64,000 nucleotides of DNA from Zoroaster sp. YZ-2022 (GCA_029582265.1 CM055837.1:17150355-17214354), one strand, 5' to 3'; positions 1 to 41,339 are shown, counted from the stretch's first letter. Notes: generated by a model from the letters alone, not told the origin. Program-made: numbers and translations.

Positions 1-28720
<28,720 letters not shown>

Positions 28721-29640
28721 GTTGACCACCTAGCCCGGGGAAAAATGAGATAATGTCAATTACATTACACAAATGGATGACCGGTACAATATTGCCATCC
28801 GGTGAATGACGTTATCCATCCTATAACATTATGGTAACACATTATGAAAAATATTTTTGACAGATTCCATTATTGAATGAAGCCAGTAAGGGTCTGATTA
28901 AAATATTGGTCCGATTACAATTATTGGCCAGATTACAATATTGGCCGGATCACAGTATTGGCCAGGTTACATTATAAGCCGGTATTGGTCAATGGAGAGG
29001 CATCAAACAATGTTTTGAAAAAATGGCCTCGGATAAAATTGCATGGTAAATATTTTGATTTGAGGTCATAGAACAACTACCCTCTATTCAGAGTTATGGA
29101 AAAATTCTTTACTTAAAAAGGGGGAGACCGCCCCCTTCGCCCCCTTGTCTACGCGCTGGAAGAAACCATAATAAAATTACAACTGACTGGGAACCTGGAA
29201 GAAACCGTAATAAAATTACAATTGACCAAGAACCATACCACAGAAAATATAAATGCTGCTATAACGTGTACAGTATAACAGTCATAGACGCAACATGGCT
29301 ATTTCCTAGGAATGGTACTGGTACGTCAAGTAATACGTTATATTGACGAAGGAATTATTTAATAAAATATAAATCATATTGAAAAGTTTGAATTTCACAA
29401 TAACACACTGACTTCATAAAAACCTTGGAGGTTGCAAACTGACCCAAATTTCAAATCAAATTTATTTTCACAATGTGATTTGTTAATGCCACATCTGGTC
29501 AAAACAAAAATTAAATGAATTGGAGAAAACGTCAACTTCAAGATAAAGTAAGTTGCTTTACATTCCACTTCGTTTAGTTTAGTTCCATGTTGGCAATAAC
29601 CACAAATATATCTTGGTTATGTGTAAATGACAGGCTATCA
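28721..29640. other. Upstream of the receptor start; no promoter resolved
   Basis: Contains a short run of TTGGCC(A/G)GATTACA-type repeats (28910-28990) and otherwise unique AT-rich DNA. No TATA box or initiator can be assigned because a 5' UTR exon may intervene. Confidence 0.4.
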
Positions 29641-29644
29641 TTAA

Positions 29645-30022
29645 GAGGGACAATATCACCATGATCAGAGCAGCCTTTCAACAGGGCATGGAGTTGGTGT
29701 CCTACTTTAAGATGAACACAGTGATTGAGGATTACTGACTCATTCATGCAGCAGCAACGGTAATATGACCTTATCATGTCTACTAGTTGACGCTACTCGA
29801 GCCGCATTCTCCTGCGACTCGAGACGTTGTGACCAAAGGTTATTCGAATGGTTAAACTCGTTTCTTCCACCCAGCTCGATTCTGGGCAGCATCAACAGCC
29901 TGATCGTGTTTAATAAGGCCGATGGCGTTAAGGTCATCTATGATCTGTGAAATGTAGGTGCGGCGCAGCCCTCCGCCCTGTCGAAAGGGCTCTGACCACC
30001 TTATCGTGACGATATTCCCCCT
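29645..30022. mobile_element. TTAA-flanked MITE (piggyBac-type), copy 4, carrying foreign DNA
   Basis: The left half is typical up to CCTTATCATG at 29779; only the last 25 bases of the right terminus remain. Between them lies about 218 bp unlike any other copy (see 29774-29950). Confidence 0.72.
29774..29950 (+). pseudogene. Coding-like fragment captured inside a MITE
   Basis: GC-richer than its surroundings, with an open frame reading ATRAAFSCDSRRCDQRLFEW, then LNSFLPPSSILGSINSL, then FNKADGVKVIYDL and a stop. Codon use and absence of stops look like the C-terminal exon of a real protein. I do not recognise the family. It ends in TGA and is followed by non-coding sequence within the MITE. 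Confidence 0.45.
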
Positions 30023-30345
30023 TTAAATATTGAAAATAATCTGTCGTATCCTGGTTTAGTAAACCTGATTTTATAATTGTATGGCCACATGCTTTCATTA
30101 GGTATGGCCACATGCTCTCATCACAAATGTTCCAGTTCATCGATGAGCAAAGCAGATAAAGTGGAGTACGTGTAAATAGAGCTGTTTATTGCCCTTTACT
30201 ACAACAGAACATTATTTAATGTTGACAATATTACCAATATGTATAGGACAAAAGAGATACATGATGTTTGTATGCTTTTCCCTGAGACACAAACATTAAG
30301 ACAGAACATGGACATACAACACGTTAGACAGTGAGATCAGATTAA

Positions 30346-30541
30346 AGGGACACTATATCGTCACGATCAACAGGGCATGGAATTGGAGTGCTAGTTTTAG
30401 ATTAACTCAGTGACTGAAAATAATACCCCACATGATAAGGTCTGCATAAATGAGCCAGTACTTTTCAGTACTTTTCTTAAACTTGGACACTGATTCCATG
30501 CCCTGTTGAAACTCTGCTCTGATCGTGACGATATTGTCCCT
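30346..30541. mobile_element. TTAA-flanked MITE (piggyBac-type), copy 5
   Basis: TTAA both sides. AGGGACACTATATCGTCACG left, GATCGTGACGATATTGTCCC + T right. Confidence 0.83.
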
Positions 30542-30578
30542 TTAATTTCCCACAGTGACAATCAGTTGTTTAATTAAT

Positions 30579-30735
30579 TCATATTTAAAACAATGGTTTA
30601 CTTCATATATTTAAAACAATGGTTTACTTCATATATTTAAAACAATGGTTTACTTCATATATTTAAAACAATGGTTTACTTCATATATTTAAAACAATGG
30701 TTTGCTTCATATTATTTAAAACAATGGTTTACTAA
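30579..30735. repeat. 27-bp tandem repeat, about 6 units
   Basis: Unit ATTTAAAACAATGGTTTACT + TCATAT, nearly identical between copies. Confidence 0.95.
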
Positions 30736-30794
30736 TATTGTATTTAAGACATATTCAAGAGGTGTTTTTAAAGTCTCCTTGGAAATGTATTTTA

Positions 30795-31125
30795 CCTTAT
30801 AAGCAGCCCTTTGGGATCCAGTTTAAGGTTATTCCAAGATAAGATACCACGGGGTAATATGGTACAACAACCTGTAATCCCGACAACTGGGTACACAGAT
30901 GAACACGTTTGTGCACTAGGCCTATTATGCACGTTGAAGTTTTTTGAAAATGTCTTTACCGAATTAGAAGCCATTTAAAATCCGGTTTAAGGTTATACCA
31001 AAATAAGATACCATGGGGGAAGAAGTATGTGATACAAATAATATATATGGTACAACAACCGGTAACACAGACAACTGCATACACAGCTGAACACGTTTGT
31101 GCACTAGGTCAATTACGCACGATCA
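30795..31125. repeat. Tandem duplication of a about 165-bp segment
   Basis: 30800-30945 and 30968-31125 share GTTTAAGGTTAT, AAGATACCA, ATGGTACAACAACC, ACACGTTTGTGCACTAGG in the same order with indels. The minus strand of the first half reads LPRGILSWNNL, faintly like a LINE RT C terminus. Confidence 0.6.
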
Positions 31126-31564
31126 GAGTGAAAGATAGAATTTAAGGAGTGTGTAGGCGGGAATTCACTTATACAAATAATTATCAATTAAACGTCGAGA
31201 GAGAATTAAACAGAAGAGGAAGGAAATATTAGCACTTGATTGAACTATTTTTAAAGTCAAAATCTTGTACAAGATCAACATCCACCATTTTTTTTAACAT
31301 GACAAGGTTCAGGACTGTGAAAGAACTGTTTGTACCAACTAAAGTGAACATTCCAGGATGGTTTCTAATCATATTACTAGATCTTTAAAAGGTTTTTCCC
31401 TGTAAATATTTATGTTATTTACTTTCAAAGGAAGTTTAGCATGTTCATGCATTACAGCGATGTGACCGCGCATAAAAAAGATACCGTCTGCGTCTCGCAC
31501 ACAAGGAAGGTGAAGATGCGATTGAAATTGCGAGAAGGTGAAGAAATCGAGTCGTAGGTATTTA

Positions 31565-31850
31565 TCATTCCAAAGCAAACGTGAAAATTAAACCCACAGG
31601 AGTATCAGACGATGTTCTGAACTCGAAAATTAAGTGGCCACGCCATTGAATCAACAAGGAATGGTCGTGTTCTGGCATGCCATCAATAGTACATATGAAG
31701 GTGATCGTGCTTCGGCGCTGGTGAATGGATAAAAAGGCGCATTTTGTTTTACATGCAGAAATGTCGTTTGTAATGCTACACATTGTCACACTCGGTTGTA
31801 ATCGGCCTGCACTTTCGGCATTTGAGTGGGCAATTCTCTTGGCACAGGTA
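31565..31850 (-). pseudogene. Unrecognised open frame, about 95 codons
   Basis: A stop-free minus-strand frame with several cysteines (MCSITNDISACKTKCAF, then ...RRSTITFICTIDGMPEHDH). It is cut upstream by the hAT MITE at 31863. No family recognised; no splice context decided. It may be chance. Confidence 0.2.
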
Positions 31851-31862
31851 TGATGTTCCTGG

Positions 31863-32039
31863 CATGGACGGATCATCATGAGCACAGGCCCTGGGCACAA
31901 ATTCACCACGGGCCCATACACGCGCATAATACTACTAGTACTATGCTTTTTTTTTTTTTTTTTTTGAAAACCAAGGGCCCCTATTGGCTCCTGGGCCCGG
32001 GGCACGTGCCCAGTTTGCCCGTGCGGTAATCCGTGCATG
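31863..32039 (+). mobile_element. hAT-type MITE family A, short copy (177 bp), perfect TSD
   Basis: TSD GTTCCTGG at 31855-31862 and 32040-32047. Same termini as 9234-9698 but with the internal segment missing, leaving a T(n) tract at the junction. Confidence 0.9.
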
Positions 32040-32366
32040 GTTCCTGGTTACAAATAACTGCGAGTTGATTCAACACATGTTAACGTGATACCAGCTCCTG
32101 AACATGAGCAAAGCTGAAAGATGTATCGCCTGTATTTTGACGGCAATTTTCGAAATATTTCTTTCTCATTGAAACATCGCTGTTTTACTAGAGGACATGA
32201 TAAACAAGTACTTTCAAATTACAGGTTTTTCAAAATAATCGTAAGAAGCATGGCTTCACAGTGATAATTTACGCAAAGAATTTATGGTGGGTCCCGTCAT
32301 AATAGGTTTTTTCTTTTTTCTGTTAAACCAAGCTTCTGACGCCTATGTTGTAAAATATTATTTTAA

Positions 32367-32590
32367 AGGGGCAGTATCGTCACGATCAGAGCAGACATTC
32401 GACAGGACATGGAATCGATGTCCTATAGTTTAAGATTAAGACTGTGACTGAAAATTACTGGGTCATTTATGCAGCAGCAACGGTAACATGACCTTATCAT
32501 GTGGACTAGGCCTATTATGTTTAGTCATTGTTTTAATCTAAAATTAGCACCCCGATTCCATGCCCTGTTGATTGTGATGATACTGTCCCT
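32367..32590. mobile_element. TTAA-flanked MITE (piggyBac-type), copy 6
   Basis: TTAA both sides. AGGGGCAGTATCGTCACGAT left, GATGATACTGTCCCT right. Confidence 0.82.
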
Positions 32591-32764
32591 TTAAAGTAGC
32601 GGAAATTTCCGTTAAAACAAAGGCGATACATGTTTAAGAGCGAGAGTGTAAATATGACGCCCTCTATTAACGGCATTTTAAGATTGGTTAAAAATGCATG
32701 ATGGAAATTGGAAAACAAATTAAACAACCTGATAACCACAGGAAATACTGGTACCCCCAAAAAT

Positions 32765-33260
<496 letters not shown>

Positions 33261-33269
33261 CCACTAAAA

Positions 33270-34505
33270 CCAGGGTGTTAAAATAACTTTGCGGTGACAC
33301 CATGTCAAAATTCTCTTTTGTGCAGTAAATAGTTCTGAAAAGAACTGGTTGGTTACAACTCGACGATACGATCAACATTCTCCTGAAGACGATCAGAGCA
33401 TACTGAGCGAAACGTCGAGTTGTAACCAACTGGTTCTCTTCAACGGCGCACCCAGGATTTTGTCTTAGGGGGGGCTCAAAGAAAATGTTACTGTCACAAA
33501 TCAACTAGGCCTAGTATGTATATGTACGTATGTATGTAATTTTGGGTTGTATGTATGTATAATAGGTATGGATGGATCTTCCCATTAGGAACTCGGTAAC
33601 CTCCCATGGAGGGGCATAAACGCCAAGCTGGCAAGAGCCAATCTCACTCACACACAAACATTAGTGTATCGTCTATAATTACGAACTGCACAAATCAATC
33701 AATTGTGATTCAGTAACTACCTACTTTCCATCAATGGGCGGCAAATTCCATGAACAAGTGGGCGGCAAACCCAGATCCTACCGGTAATCTTTTTCTTTTT
33801 TGTTGTTGCTAAAACGGTGTCACATAATAATTATTTATATCAGATTACTGTTAACAAATAAAATTAAAACCCTAACCTGGGCATGTATGTGATGTGTAAT
33901 TTGGAAAGGGTAGGATTGCAGGCCTTTTTAATGCCCTGCACATAGCCGAGTTAAAGAAAAATGGAGAAAAGGAAGCAACACATGATAAAATAAGATTGGA
34001 TCTGGTCGTTGCACCAGAGTTACATATTCATGCATTATACAACATCTAAAAATAAATCATTGTGGGTAAACAAAAATGTATTACTTTTTCCTTACACTTG
34101 TCCGGCATTCCCTTGAAAAGGGAAAAACACTTAAATTTGAAAAATGTCGGAACCACGTAAAATATATTTTAGCCCGGACAAATTGGCACGTTGGTTTCAA
34201 ATGTTTATGTTATTGTTGCAAATTTAAACAATTATAGTGAGATTTCATGAGACATAATAAAATAATTTTGGCAGAAAGAAGAAAAAAATGCGAGTGGCAT
34301 AAGATGAAAAGAAATCCACCCTTTCTCCTCCCACACTCTCTCTCATTTTTCCTTCTTCTTTTGTCCCTTTTTTCGTGGACCCTCTTGGGGGCTCAAGCCC
34401 TGAGCCCCCCCTTGGGTGCGCCGTTGGTTCTCTTCAGAACTATTAACTGTTTACAAAAATGAATTTCTACATTGTGTCACCGCAAACAGTCTTTATCTAA
34501 TAACA
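33270..34505. mobile_element. Foldback with hammerhead-like core, split by a hAT element
   Basis: Left arm TTTGCGGTGACACCATG...AAAAGAACTGGTTGGTTACA + ACTCGACG; right arm CGTCGAGTTGTAACCAACTG ... CATTGTGTCACCGCAAACAG. The centre (33380-33418) reads CTCCTGAAGACGATCAGAGC then ATACTGAGCGAAACGTCGAG. The right arm is interrupted at 33441-34426. Confidence 0.68.
33441..34426. mobile_element. hAT-type element, 986 bp, perfect 8-bp TSD
   Basis: 14-bp perfect inverted termini CAACGGCGCACCCA. TSD GTTCTCTT at 33433-33440 and 34427-34434. Subterminal G and C runs. No transposase frame of useful length, so non-autonomous; perfect ends and TSD suggest it is fairly young. Confidence 0.88.
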
Positions 34506-34972
34506 TATTTTGTGGTTTCAACTTTGTTCTTCCAATGTATTCGTATTGGTTTAGTTTCCCAATATAGACCATGTATATACTAATAGTGTAGTTTTTGAAG
34601 AACCCAGTTTTTGCAATGTAATACACAAATTATGACTGAGCTGTTTGAAACGGATGACCATCCTAAATGACCTGTATTTGTTTTAAATACCAACATGGTA
34701 TAGTGTAGATAAAGACTTCACGTGTTTACCCGAGCGGGGTCTTCCTCAAAGAGAGAGTCAGAAAGATCTTACCAGTGTCGAAAGGTGTTGCCGATAACTA
34801 CCCTTTTGGCCAATGTTGGTATCGTAAAAATCGGTTATTGTTTACGTTTGTGTAAATGTTGTTTATCTTAATGTTGTAAATGTTTATCTGAGTGCAGACA
34901 CACAGTGACCTGAGCAAACATCTTCTGCGTCACGTTACTCGATTGAATCGTGCTGTATACGTTTGTTTGCAC

Positions 34973-35190
34973 TCTCTAAAGAGTGAAAACCACTCTTTCA
35001 AAGAGCTATATGGCGGACAAGTCTTTTTGGAGTGGATACAGAGTAAAATTAGTAGTGTATAAAGAGTGAATTGGTAGCCTTTTACTGAATTTTTCAATCG
35101 AATCAGTGTGGGTTTCACTCAAAAAATAAAAGATTTGTCCGCCATATAGCTTTTAAAAAAAGTGGTTTTCACTCTCTTACATTAAGAGAG
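34973..35190. mobile_element. MITE with AGAGCTATATGGCGGACAAG termini, copy 2
   Basis: Arms AAGAGTGAAAACCACTCTTT...GCTATATGGCGGACAAGTC and the inverse ending ACTCTCTTACATTAAGAGAG. It matches the copy at 27322-27517. Confidence 0.78.
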
Positions 35191-35472
35191 CGCTGCGTGC
35201 GCAACACTGAAGCCGCATCTGAACCACATTATAACTCTCCAGACGTACGTATGAAGACTAACTCTGTCGAAACACATGCACGTTTTAATGGGAGTTACGC
35301 TGCGCATGGCTCACATGACTGATGTCATTGTTCCGGACATTAAATCTTTATTTGCTTGTCAAGGTTTAAATTATAAAAAAGTAATAAATAAATAAATAAA
35401 CGACAAGAGTCAAGTACGGCTACGATCAACATCTGAAAATGGGTTATATTCTAATATTTGTTGACGACTGTA

Positions 35473-35686
35473 CACTGTAAGAAATATTGTGCAAACACGG
35501 TTGATATGTTGCCCAACACTGGTCAACAGGTTGCCCAACACTGGTCAACAGGTTACACTTGGTTTACCATTGCCCAATGTTGGATATTTTTTTTGGCCAA
35601 AATATGTGAACAGTTGTGGTAAATACTGACCAATTCTGGGAGAAATAACCTTACCCAACCCCATGTTGCCCAACGTTTTTACAGTG
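35473..35686. mobile_element. Short TIR element, CACTGTAA termini, TA flanks
   Basis: Termini CACTGTAAGAA and the inverse CACTGTAAAAA, each next to TA. The interior has a tandem 23-bp repeat (GTTGCCCAACACTGGTCAAC + AG). A TA duplication suggests a mariner-type mechanism, but the ends are short. Confidence 0.55.
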
Positions 35687-36020
35687 TAAGAGGCTAATTA
35701 TGCAGAATTGAGTATTCTACGTTTGAATGCATCCCTCTCTGAACCTGAGAGAAGAAAGACTATGGTGTAACCTACGTGAACGTACCGTCAAATTAACACA
35801 CAGGGATAACACACTTCATGGTAAAACATCTGCAATTGCATTCATACTGTGTAAGAATCAAGAGATATTATGTAAGTAAACCAACATGTGAAAGGGTCAG
35901 CATATTTTGTTGTCTTTTAGGAAAACAATAGTGAACATGAAATTTGATTATTTGTAATCATTCTGAAATTTGGAAATGATACATCTGCTGATGATCCATA
36001 CGGTATCAAATTTGAGCGTT

Positions 36021-36200
36021 TATTCAGTAAAGACTGTTTGCTGTAAAACCATGTAGAAATTCTCTTTGAGTAGTAAATAGTTCTGAAAAGAACCGGTTGG
36101 TTACAACTCAACGTTTCGATACGTATGCGTCTTCAGAGAATTTCAACATGGTGTCACCGCAAACAGTCTTTACTTATCCTTTTCACAATGCAAAGCTACA
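36021..36200. mobile_element. Hammerhead-like foldback family, fragment in inverted arrangement
   Basis: TAAAGACTGTTTGCTGTAAA...AGTTCTGAAAAGAACCGG...CTCAACGTTTCGAT faces AACATGGTGTCACCGCAAAC + AGTCTTTACTTATCC. The GTTTCGAT is the inverse of the ATCGAAAC box; the hairpin between the boxes is deleted. Confidence 0.6.
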
Positions 36201-36729
36201 AGTCTTACAACGTTTCTTCACGTTTTCATGAAAATGACAACACGACAGGCGAAATAACATCTCAGGGTGTTTGGTTCCATTACCATCTTACAACCTATTA
36301 TAAGTAAGCTTTTAGTTAAACATTCGCTTGGGTGTTTTTCGTGTTATTACCAAACGGTGTACATCCCATGTAATATGCTTCATGTTTTCAGTTTATGCAC
36401 AAAAGCCTACTGTCAGTATAAGTACTAACCTTAACTGTCAAATTAACACCTGCCTTTCGGTAACGAGGTTCCGGCTGCTGCGGAAAGGGCTATAAAGGCG
36501 AGTTTATGCGTTGGCGTTCCTGGAGACGGTGATGAAAATGACAGACAAGTGTACATATTTTCTAATATACTATTTTAGTAAGTTTAATGCCTTTTCTGGC
36601 AGTGTGCTCCCTTTGGGCAATGCCCCCCCCCCCCCCTTTTCAGCCACTGTGACTCCGCTCCAGAGTTTATGGCCCAGACAAATGAGTTCTTTCTGAAATA
36701 CAGTGGACCATCTGTACCCATGTACAGTA

Positions 36730-37020
36730 TAAAGTCTATCCAATCGATGCACGACCTGCGCACTACAGCTGTGTAGGGAATTGAGCATGGCCGTTGGCTA
36801 GCGTGCACTTTTGATTAAATGAGCATTCAGGTGTTAACGGTTACCGGGGAAAGTTTTTGCAGAAGTATACAGACACTATTTTGCTTTTCTCTTGTACAAA
36901 GTCTATCCAATCCGTACACGACCTGTTGAGGGGGTGCTGCAGCTGTCTCAATAGAATTGACCATACCGTTTGTTAGCGTGCGCTTTTGATTCAATAAACA
37001 CGTGTTAAGGGTTACCATGG
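36730..37020. repeat. Degenerate tandem duplication, about 165-bp unit
   Basis: AAAGTCTATCCAATC(GA/CG)T(G/A)CACGACCTG and GTTAGCGTGC(G/A)CTTTTGATT(A/C)AA(T) with GTGTTAA(C/G)GGTTACC occur twice in the same order (36730 and 36896 onward). Confidence 0.72.
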
Positions 37021-37099
37021 GCAGTTTCTGCTGACGGACAATACTGTTGTTGTGACCGCTGAGTCAACATGGTATATTTTCACCGCTAGAGGGCTACAA

Positions 37100-38169
37100 T
37101 GTGCGTGGAACGGATGAAATCCGGAAGAGTGTGTTTCTCACATGATACAACAATAAATTTCAGATTAATCCTCGAAACCATAGGGTTGGTTAATTCTGCA
37201 AAGTAGAATTGCCACTGTGCACTCACCTATTAAGCATTTGAATTCTAAAAGTGTATGCATATAAACAAGGCTAAAAGCCTTGATAGAAGAAAAATACAAA
37301 AAGTAAATAGACTTAGAGGAGCTGAAGCTGGGAATTGAGATTCCTCTTGAAACAAAATCAGGCCAAATAATGTAATCCCGATCATCCGAGGTAATACCGA
37401 GGCTCGGTAACGCTTACTTGAAATAGCGACCGTTCTAAATATTATGCCAATCAGGTAATGACAATGCTATACTGCAAAGAAAAATATCTTAACTGCTCTA
37501 CATGGCGTCACCACTGGCCACCCCAGTCTGATAGAGTAGCATGGACTCAACAGTGTAGCACTGATAACCTACTTTTGTGTAATCTACCCTCGAATTCGCT
37601 TATAATTACACCAAGTAAGATACAAGTGTGGATAGGGTAAGAATATAAGATCAGTGCAAACACTTAATGACCACTTAGAATGCTCGCCCTTAAAGCCTAT
37701 TGCACATAATCTGAATATCGGGTTCTGTAATAAACGTGGAAAATCAAAACTATGGGACGGGTTGGCGGTGTTCCTAACTGGATAATTATGTGCTCTCAGC
37801 GAGAAATCAACCAAGACCTGGTCATGTTTAGTCATCTCGTCAATAGTACATTGAGGGGCGATCCTATAATATGTACAAAAGGTTACGTTACTTGCTTTAT
37901 GTCTTGAAATCAGAGCGCACGTAGTGTCGTATATAGGCCTATAAATGCATGGTTTAATTGCTAGACAGAAGGGAAAAGAAATTTGTGATGAAGGGCGGGT
38001 TGGCCACTTTTACTGGAACTATTAATAGTTAAAAGGATATGTCCCAAAGTAGGTTAACCAATACAAGTTTCCATGCATTATAGTTTGTCAATCTATGTTA
38101 AAGGATATAATTAAATGAAATTGTATTCCCTACAAAAATCGAGGTGTTTAGGCTAAAGATTACAAATGC
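37100..38169. other. Intergenic, nothing recognised
   Basis: AT-rich DNA with no domain-bearing ORF, tail or terminal repeats that I can see. Confidence 0.4.
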
Positions 38170-38397
38170 ACTCTTAAAACTAAAGTGTTGAATCAACCAT
38201 ACAAGAGTTCGGTGAGTGACAACACTTTTATAAAGTTAAATTCACCTCAAAGAAAGTCTTGAATTAACACAAAGTCAATTTAAGTCTATCTTTATTAATA
38301 TTAACTCAACACTTTTAAAAGTTAAATCCAACTTTATAAAGAGTTGTCACTGACCGAACTCTTTAAAATGTTGATTCAACACTTTAGTTTTAAGAGT
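38170..38397. mobile_element. Foldback MITE, about 228 bp
   Basis: Arms ACTCTTAAAACTAAAGTGTT + GAATCAACC...GAGTTCGGTGAGTGACAAC and the inverse GTTGTCACTGACCGAACTCT ... GTTTTAAGAGT. Arms are about 55 bp with one small indel. Confidence 0.78.
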
Positions 38398-40170
38398 ATG
38401 GTATTCATATGGTATTCATATTGTATTCATATGGGGTGAGTTATCCAATATCAGCAATATCTAGTGTTTGCACTTATATTCATGCTCCTGGATAGTAAAC
38501 AAAAATTAACAATTTTGAAGTTAAATTTTCAACAAACGGTTTTAAGAATTGAACACAAACAAAACCTCAACCCTTTTCTAATAAAACAGTCGTTAGCTCA
38601 ACAGGTTTACTGACAATTAAACCAAAAAATAATTAGCAAGAGAACATGTGATCCCCTTTTCCAGATTATAATGTATGCAAACAAATATGAATGCCTTTTT
38701 AACTTCCCGTTAATGACACAATGCAATGAACTGAAAATTTCACAGGTTGGATTCTGTAAATCGCTCTTGATTCTTATTAAGAATTGATGCACTTACAGAC
38801 ATTTTACTAAAGAGGTACATTTCTTTTAAGAGTAAGGTGGATAACACCATATTTCATTTTTATGGCTACATTTTATGCACTCAAATAAATTGAATATGTG
38901 CGTGACAATCTGTATTTTTGATGAAATCAATCATCCATGAATGTGATTTTCTTCAAGATTTGTTGATTCCTGAATGCTTTTTTTCATCAATTTATCATCG
39001 CTAGGGAACTAAGCAGAAGATGACGTCATCATTATGAGCACAATTTTCCAGGTCTCTCTGGGACAAATCTATAAAAAAAATCGCAAGTATAACCTCAACA
39101 TCAAAGCTAAAAATTTCGACTTCTCCGGGAAGAGGCACTTTGGAAAATCATTTAGTAGTCCGGGTAGCCTATTTAATCAAACCCCAGTTGCTTATGAGCT
39201 GTGCAACTTTGCCCCAATAACTTCCCAGTGGAGGAACGTAATACCGCCTGGAGAAAGTTCAATTTAGGGCTTCGATTCTAGTGTTTCGCGGATTTCCCAA
39301 GTCCAATTAATGGCCCTCCCTTAGTAAAATACTCAGAGGTACCACATTGAAAATATTTCAGTTCACATGCCATTTTCGTCATTAATTTAAGCCTACCAGG
39401 ACATAGATTCCATATAGCCTATATTCGAACTGACCACCGCTTGCAGTTGTGTATACGTGTCAGCCTTCTCTCGGGGATGTGGGAAAGAAATGTGCCGATG
39501 AAGTACAGTCGATACGTCATGGTGATTCTTCATTGGAAAGACTAAAACACATTATCGCTGTCTCTCTATTGAGAATTACAATTGTTGTGGCTGATATTAC
39601 ACGGAGTGCATAGTAATAACCTCGCGGCGGTGTCAAACTCTGTTCTAGAATTGATACTCAGTGGACACGTTTTAACGAGAACGATGCATTTTCCTTGAAG
39701 CGGTATGGATATAACCGTGAATGAAAACAAATTGTATTTCAGAAGTGTAATGAAACGCCGCTATATCGATCACAGCCCAACACAAATTGGTCGTATATAC
39801 TGGTTGATTGGTATTGCGATTTCGACCGCCGCCGTTCAGCACGAAAGCATAAATGGCAGTCGAAGTAAGCTTTGCGGTAGCACAATGGGCCGGATAAATA
39901 AAAAGTAGCAATTGCTTTTACTAGTCATTTTCTTAAATCTTCATTAATAAAAGTGAGCAATTACTTGCAAGTAATTGCTTCCAGTAGTTAGCAAAAGCAA
40001 TTGCTATGATTTTTAAGCAATTACTAGAGAGATTAGCACTTGCTTGGAAGCATATAAATAAACCAGACCTTTTACTAATGACTTGTAGCACTTGCTAATA
40101 TTTTTACAAGATACTAAATGAGGAGCTTACGCATTTGCTAACACTTGCATGTTGCATTACTCCTGCCATC

Positions 40171-40307
40171 ATGGCCGAGTTTATGCATGTAAGGGAACAT
40201 GAAAAGGTGTACAATGAAAGAATAAATCGTGATGAAGTCAATCCTACCAGATACCGGAAATTATTTCGGTTCAATTTTGAAAATTTGGAGTGGCTAGCAG
40301 CAGTCGA
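40171..40307 (+). pseudogene. Harbinger transposase N-terminal stub
   Basis: ATG at 40171 opens MAEFMHVREHEKVYNERINR, then DEVNPTRYRKLFRFNFENLEWLA. This resembles the N-terminal segment of HARBI1-type transposases that precedes the DDE domain (RYR-x-F-RF/x-x-x-LEWL). The frame then runs into the antisense of the Myb-like gene; the whole DDE catalytic domain is missing. Confidence 0.55.
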
Positions 40308-40694
40308 AGTACTTGGTTTGAAACCAGCAGAAATGGCGCATGGCATCTTCGTAATAGTCGGGTTTTCATCCCCTTTGAAGATGTTGTACAGATCTTGTTC
40401 CCATGGAACCAAAACAATCTTCCTATTTCCTGTTTGCATTCCATCTGTTTTCTTCTTCACTTGACTTTTCATGTTTGCTATCTTTTTCAAAATTTGCTTC
40501 TCATCCATGGCTTTACCTGTGTTGGTAGCAATTGACATTTGTGCTTTTTTAAGTGCATTTGCCTTCATGTCTTTTACCCCCGGCAACTGACTTTTCTCGA
40601 TTAGAACAGGGTACTCTTTGATTATACTAACGAACAGTTCGTTCAAAGATTGCTCACTATTTGTACCACTCCCCAATTCTTCGGCAGCATCCAT
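40308..40694 (-). pseudogene. Harbinger Myb/SANT-like DNA-binding ORF, C-terminally truncated
   Basis: ATG at 40694 starts MDAAEELGSGTNSEQSLNEL, then FVSIIKEYPVLIEKS...AQMSIATNTGKAMDEKQILK, then KIANMKSQVKKKTD. Helix spacing and the K-rich LKKIANMKSQVKKK helix fit Myb/SANT- or MADF-like DNA-binding domains that accompany Harbinger transposases. It is intact for about 125 residues, after which the frame reads through the antisense of the transposase stub. Confidence 0.55.
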
Positions 40695-41339
40695 GTTGCT
40701 AACACATGCCTCATATACAACCACTTGGCTAATCGGAACTGACCTCCCATCATTGTTATACCCATAAGCAATTGCTAACCCACCCAAGCAACAGGTGCTA
40801 GTCAAAGAAGAAGGTTATTTATACATTTTTAAGCAATTGCTTAACCTTGAGCTTTTACTTGTTAAGCAATTGCTATTGCTTGAGCTTTTACTATGTAACA
40901 GTCTCTCAAGAGTTGTAATAAGTATTGATTCTGAGAAGAACCGGAGGTGAAATAACTCGCCATTTCAAAAGCAATTAAACGTTTATAAAAAGCATTTATT
41001 GGTCTGTCCCTCTAATATAATTAAATCCATTTCATTGTTATTGAAATTTCCAATAAAAATGAATCGGTAAAAATATATAAGCTCACCTTCGAACGGGCTT
41101 TTCTCCAAATGCCAAGAAATCCACAATTAATAAGCACATGCCCACATATAGATATGTTTAGTGTCACGCTCACATTGCATGTATATCTGCATGCTTGGTC
41201 CATAGAGAGTTGTCAGGGTCCTAGGGCATGTCTTAATTATACTACCATTGTTCTGGATTGTGCCTTTTGACTCAGCACAGGACGCCAGATAGCAAGATTT
41301 ATTCGACACAGACTATTATAACCAATGATTCAGAATTTA

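Larger units (their letters stand above)
39905..40905. mobile_element. Internally deleted PIF/Harbinger transposon
   Basis: Both ends are dense in GCAATTGC(T) subrepeats in inverse orientation (TAGCAATTGCTTTTACTAGT left; AAGCAATTGCTATTGCTTGA + GCTTTTACTA right). Two convergent coding remnants lie inside: a Harbinger transposase N-terminal stub (plus) and a Myb/SANT-like accessory ORF (minus), the usual two-gene set of this superfamily. Exact ends were not fixed. Confidence 0.65.

Noticed and set aside
39034..39267. 77-codon plus frame after a TGACGTCA motif
   Set aside because: No recognisable domain, no supporting splice or homology evidence; length is within chance expectation.
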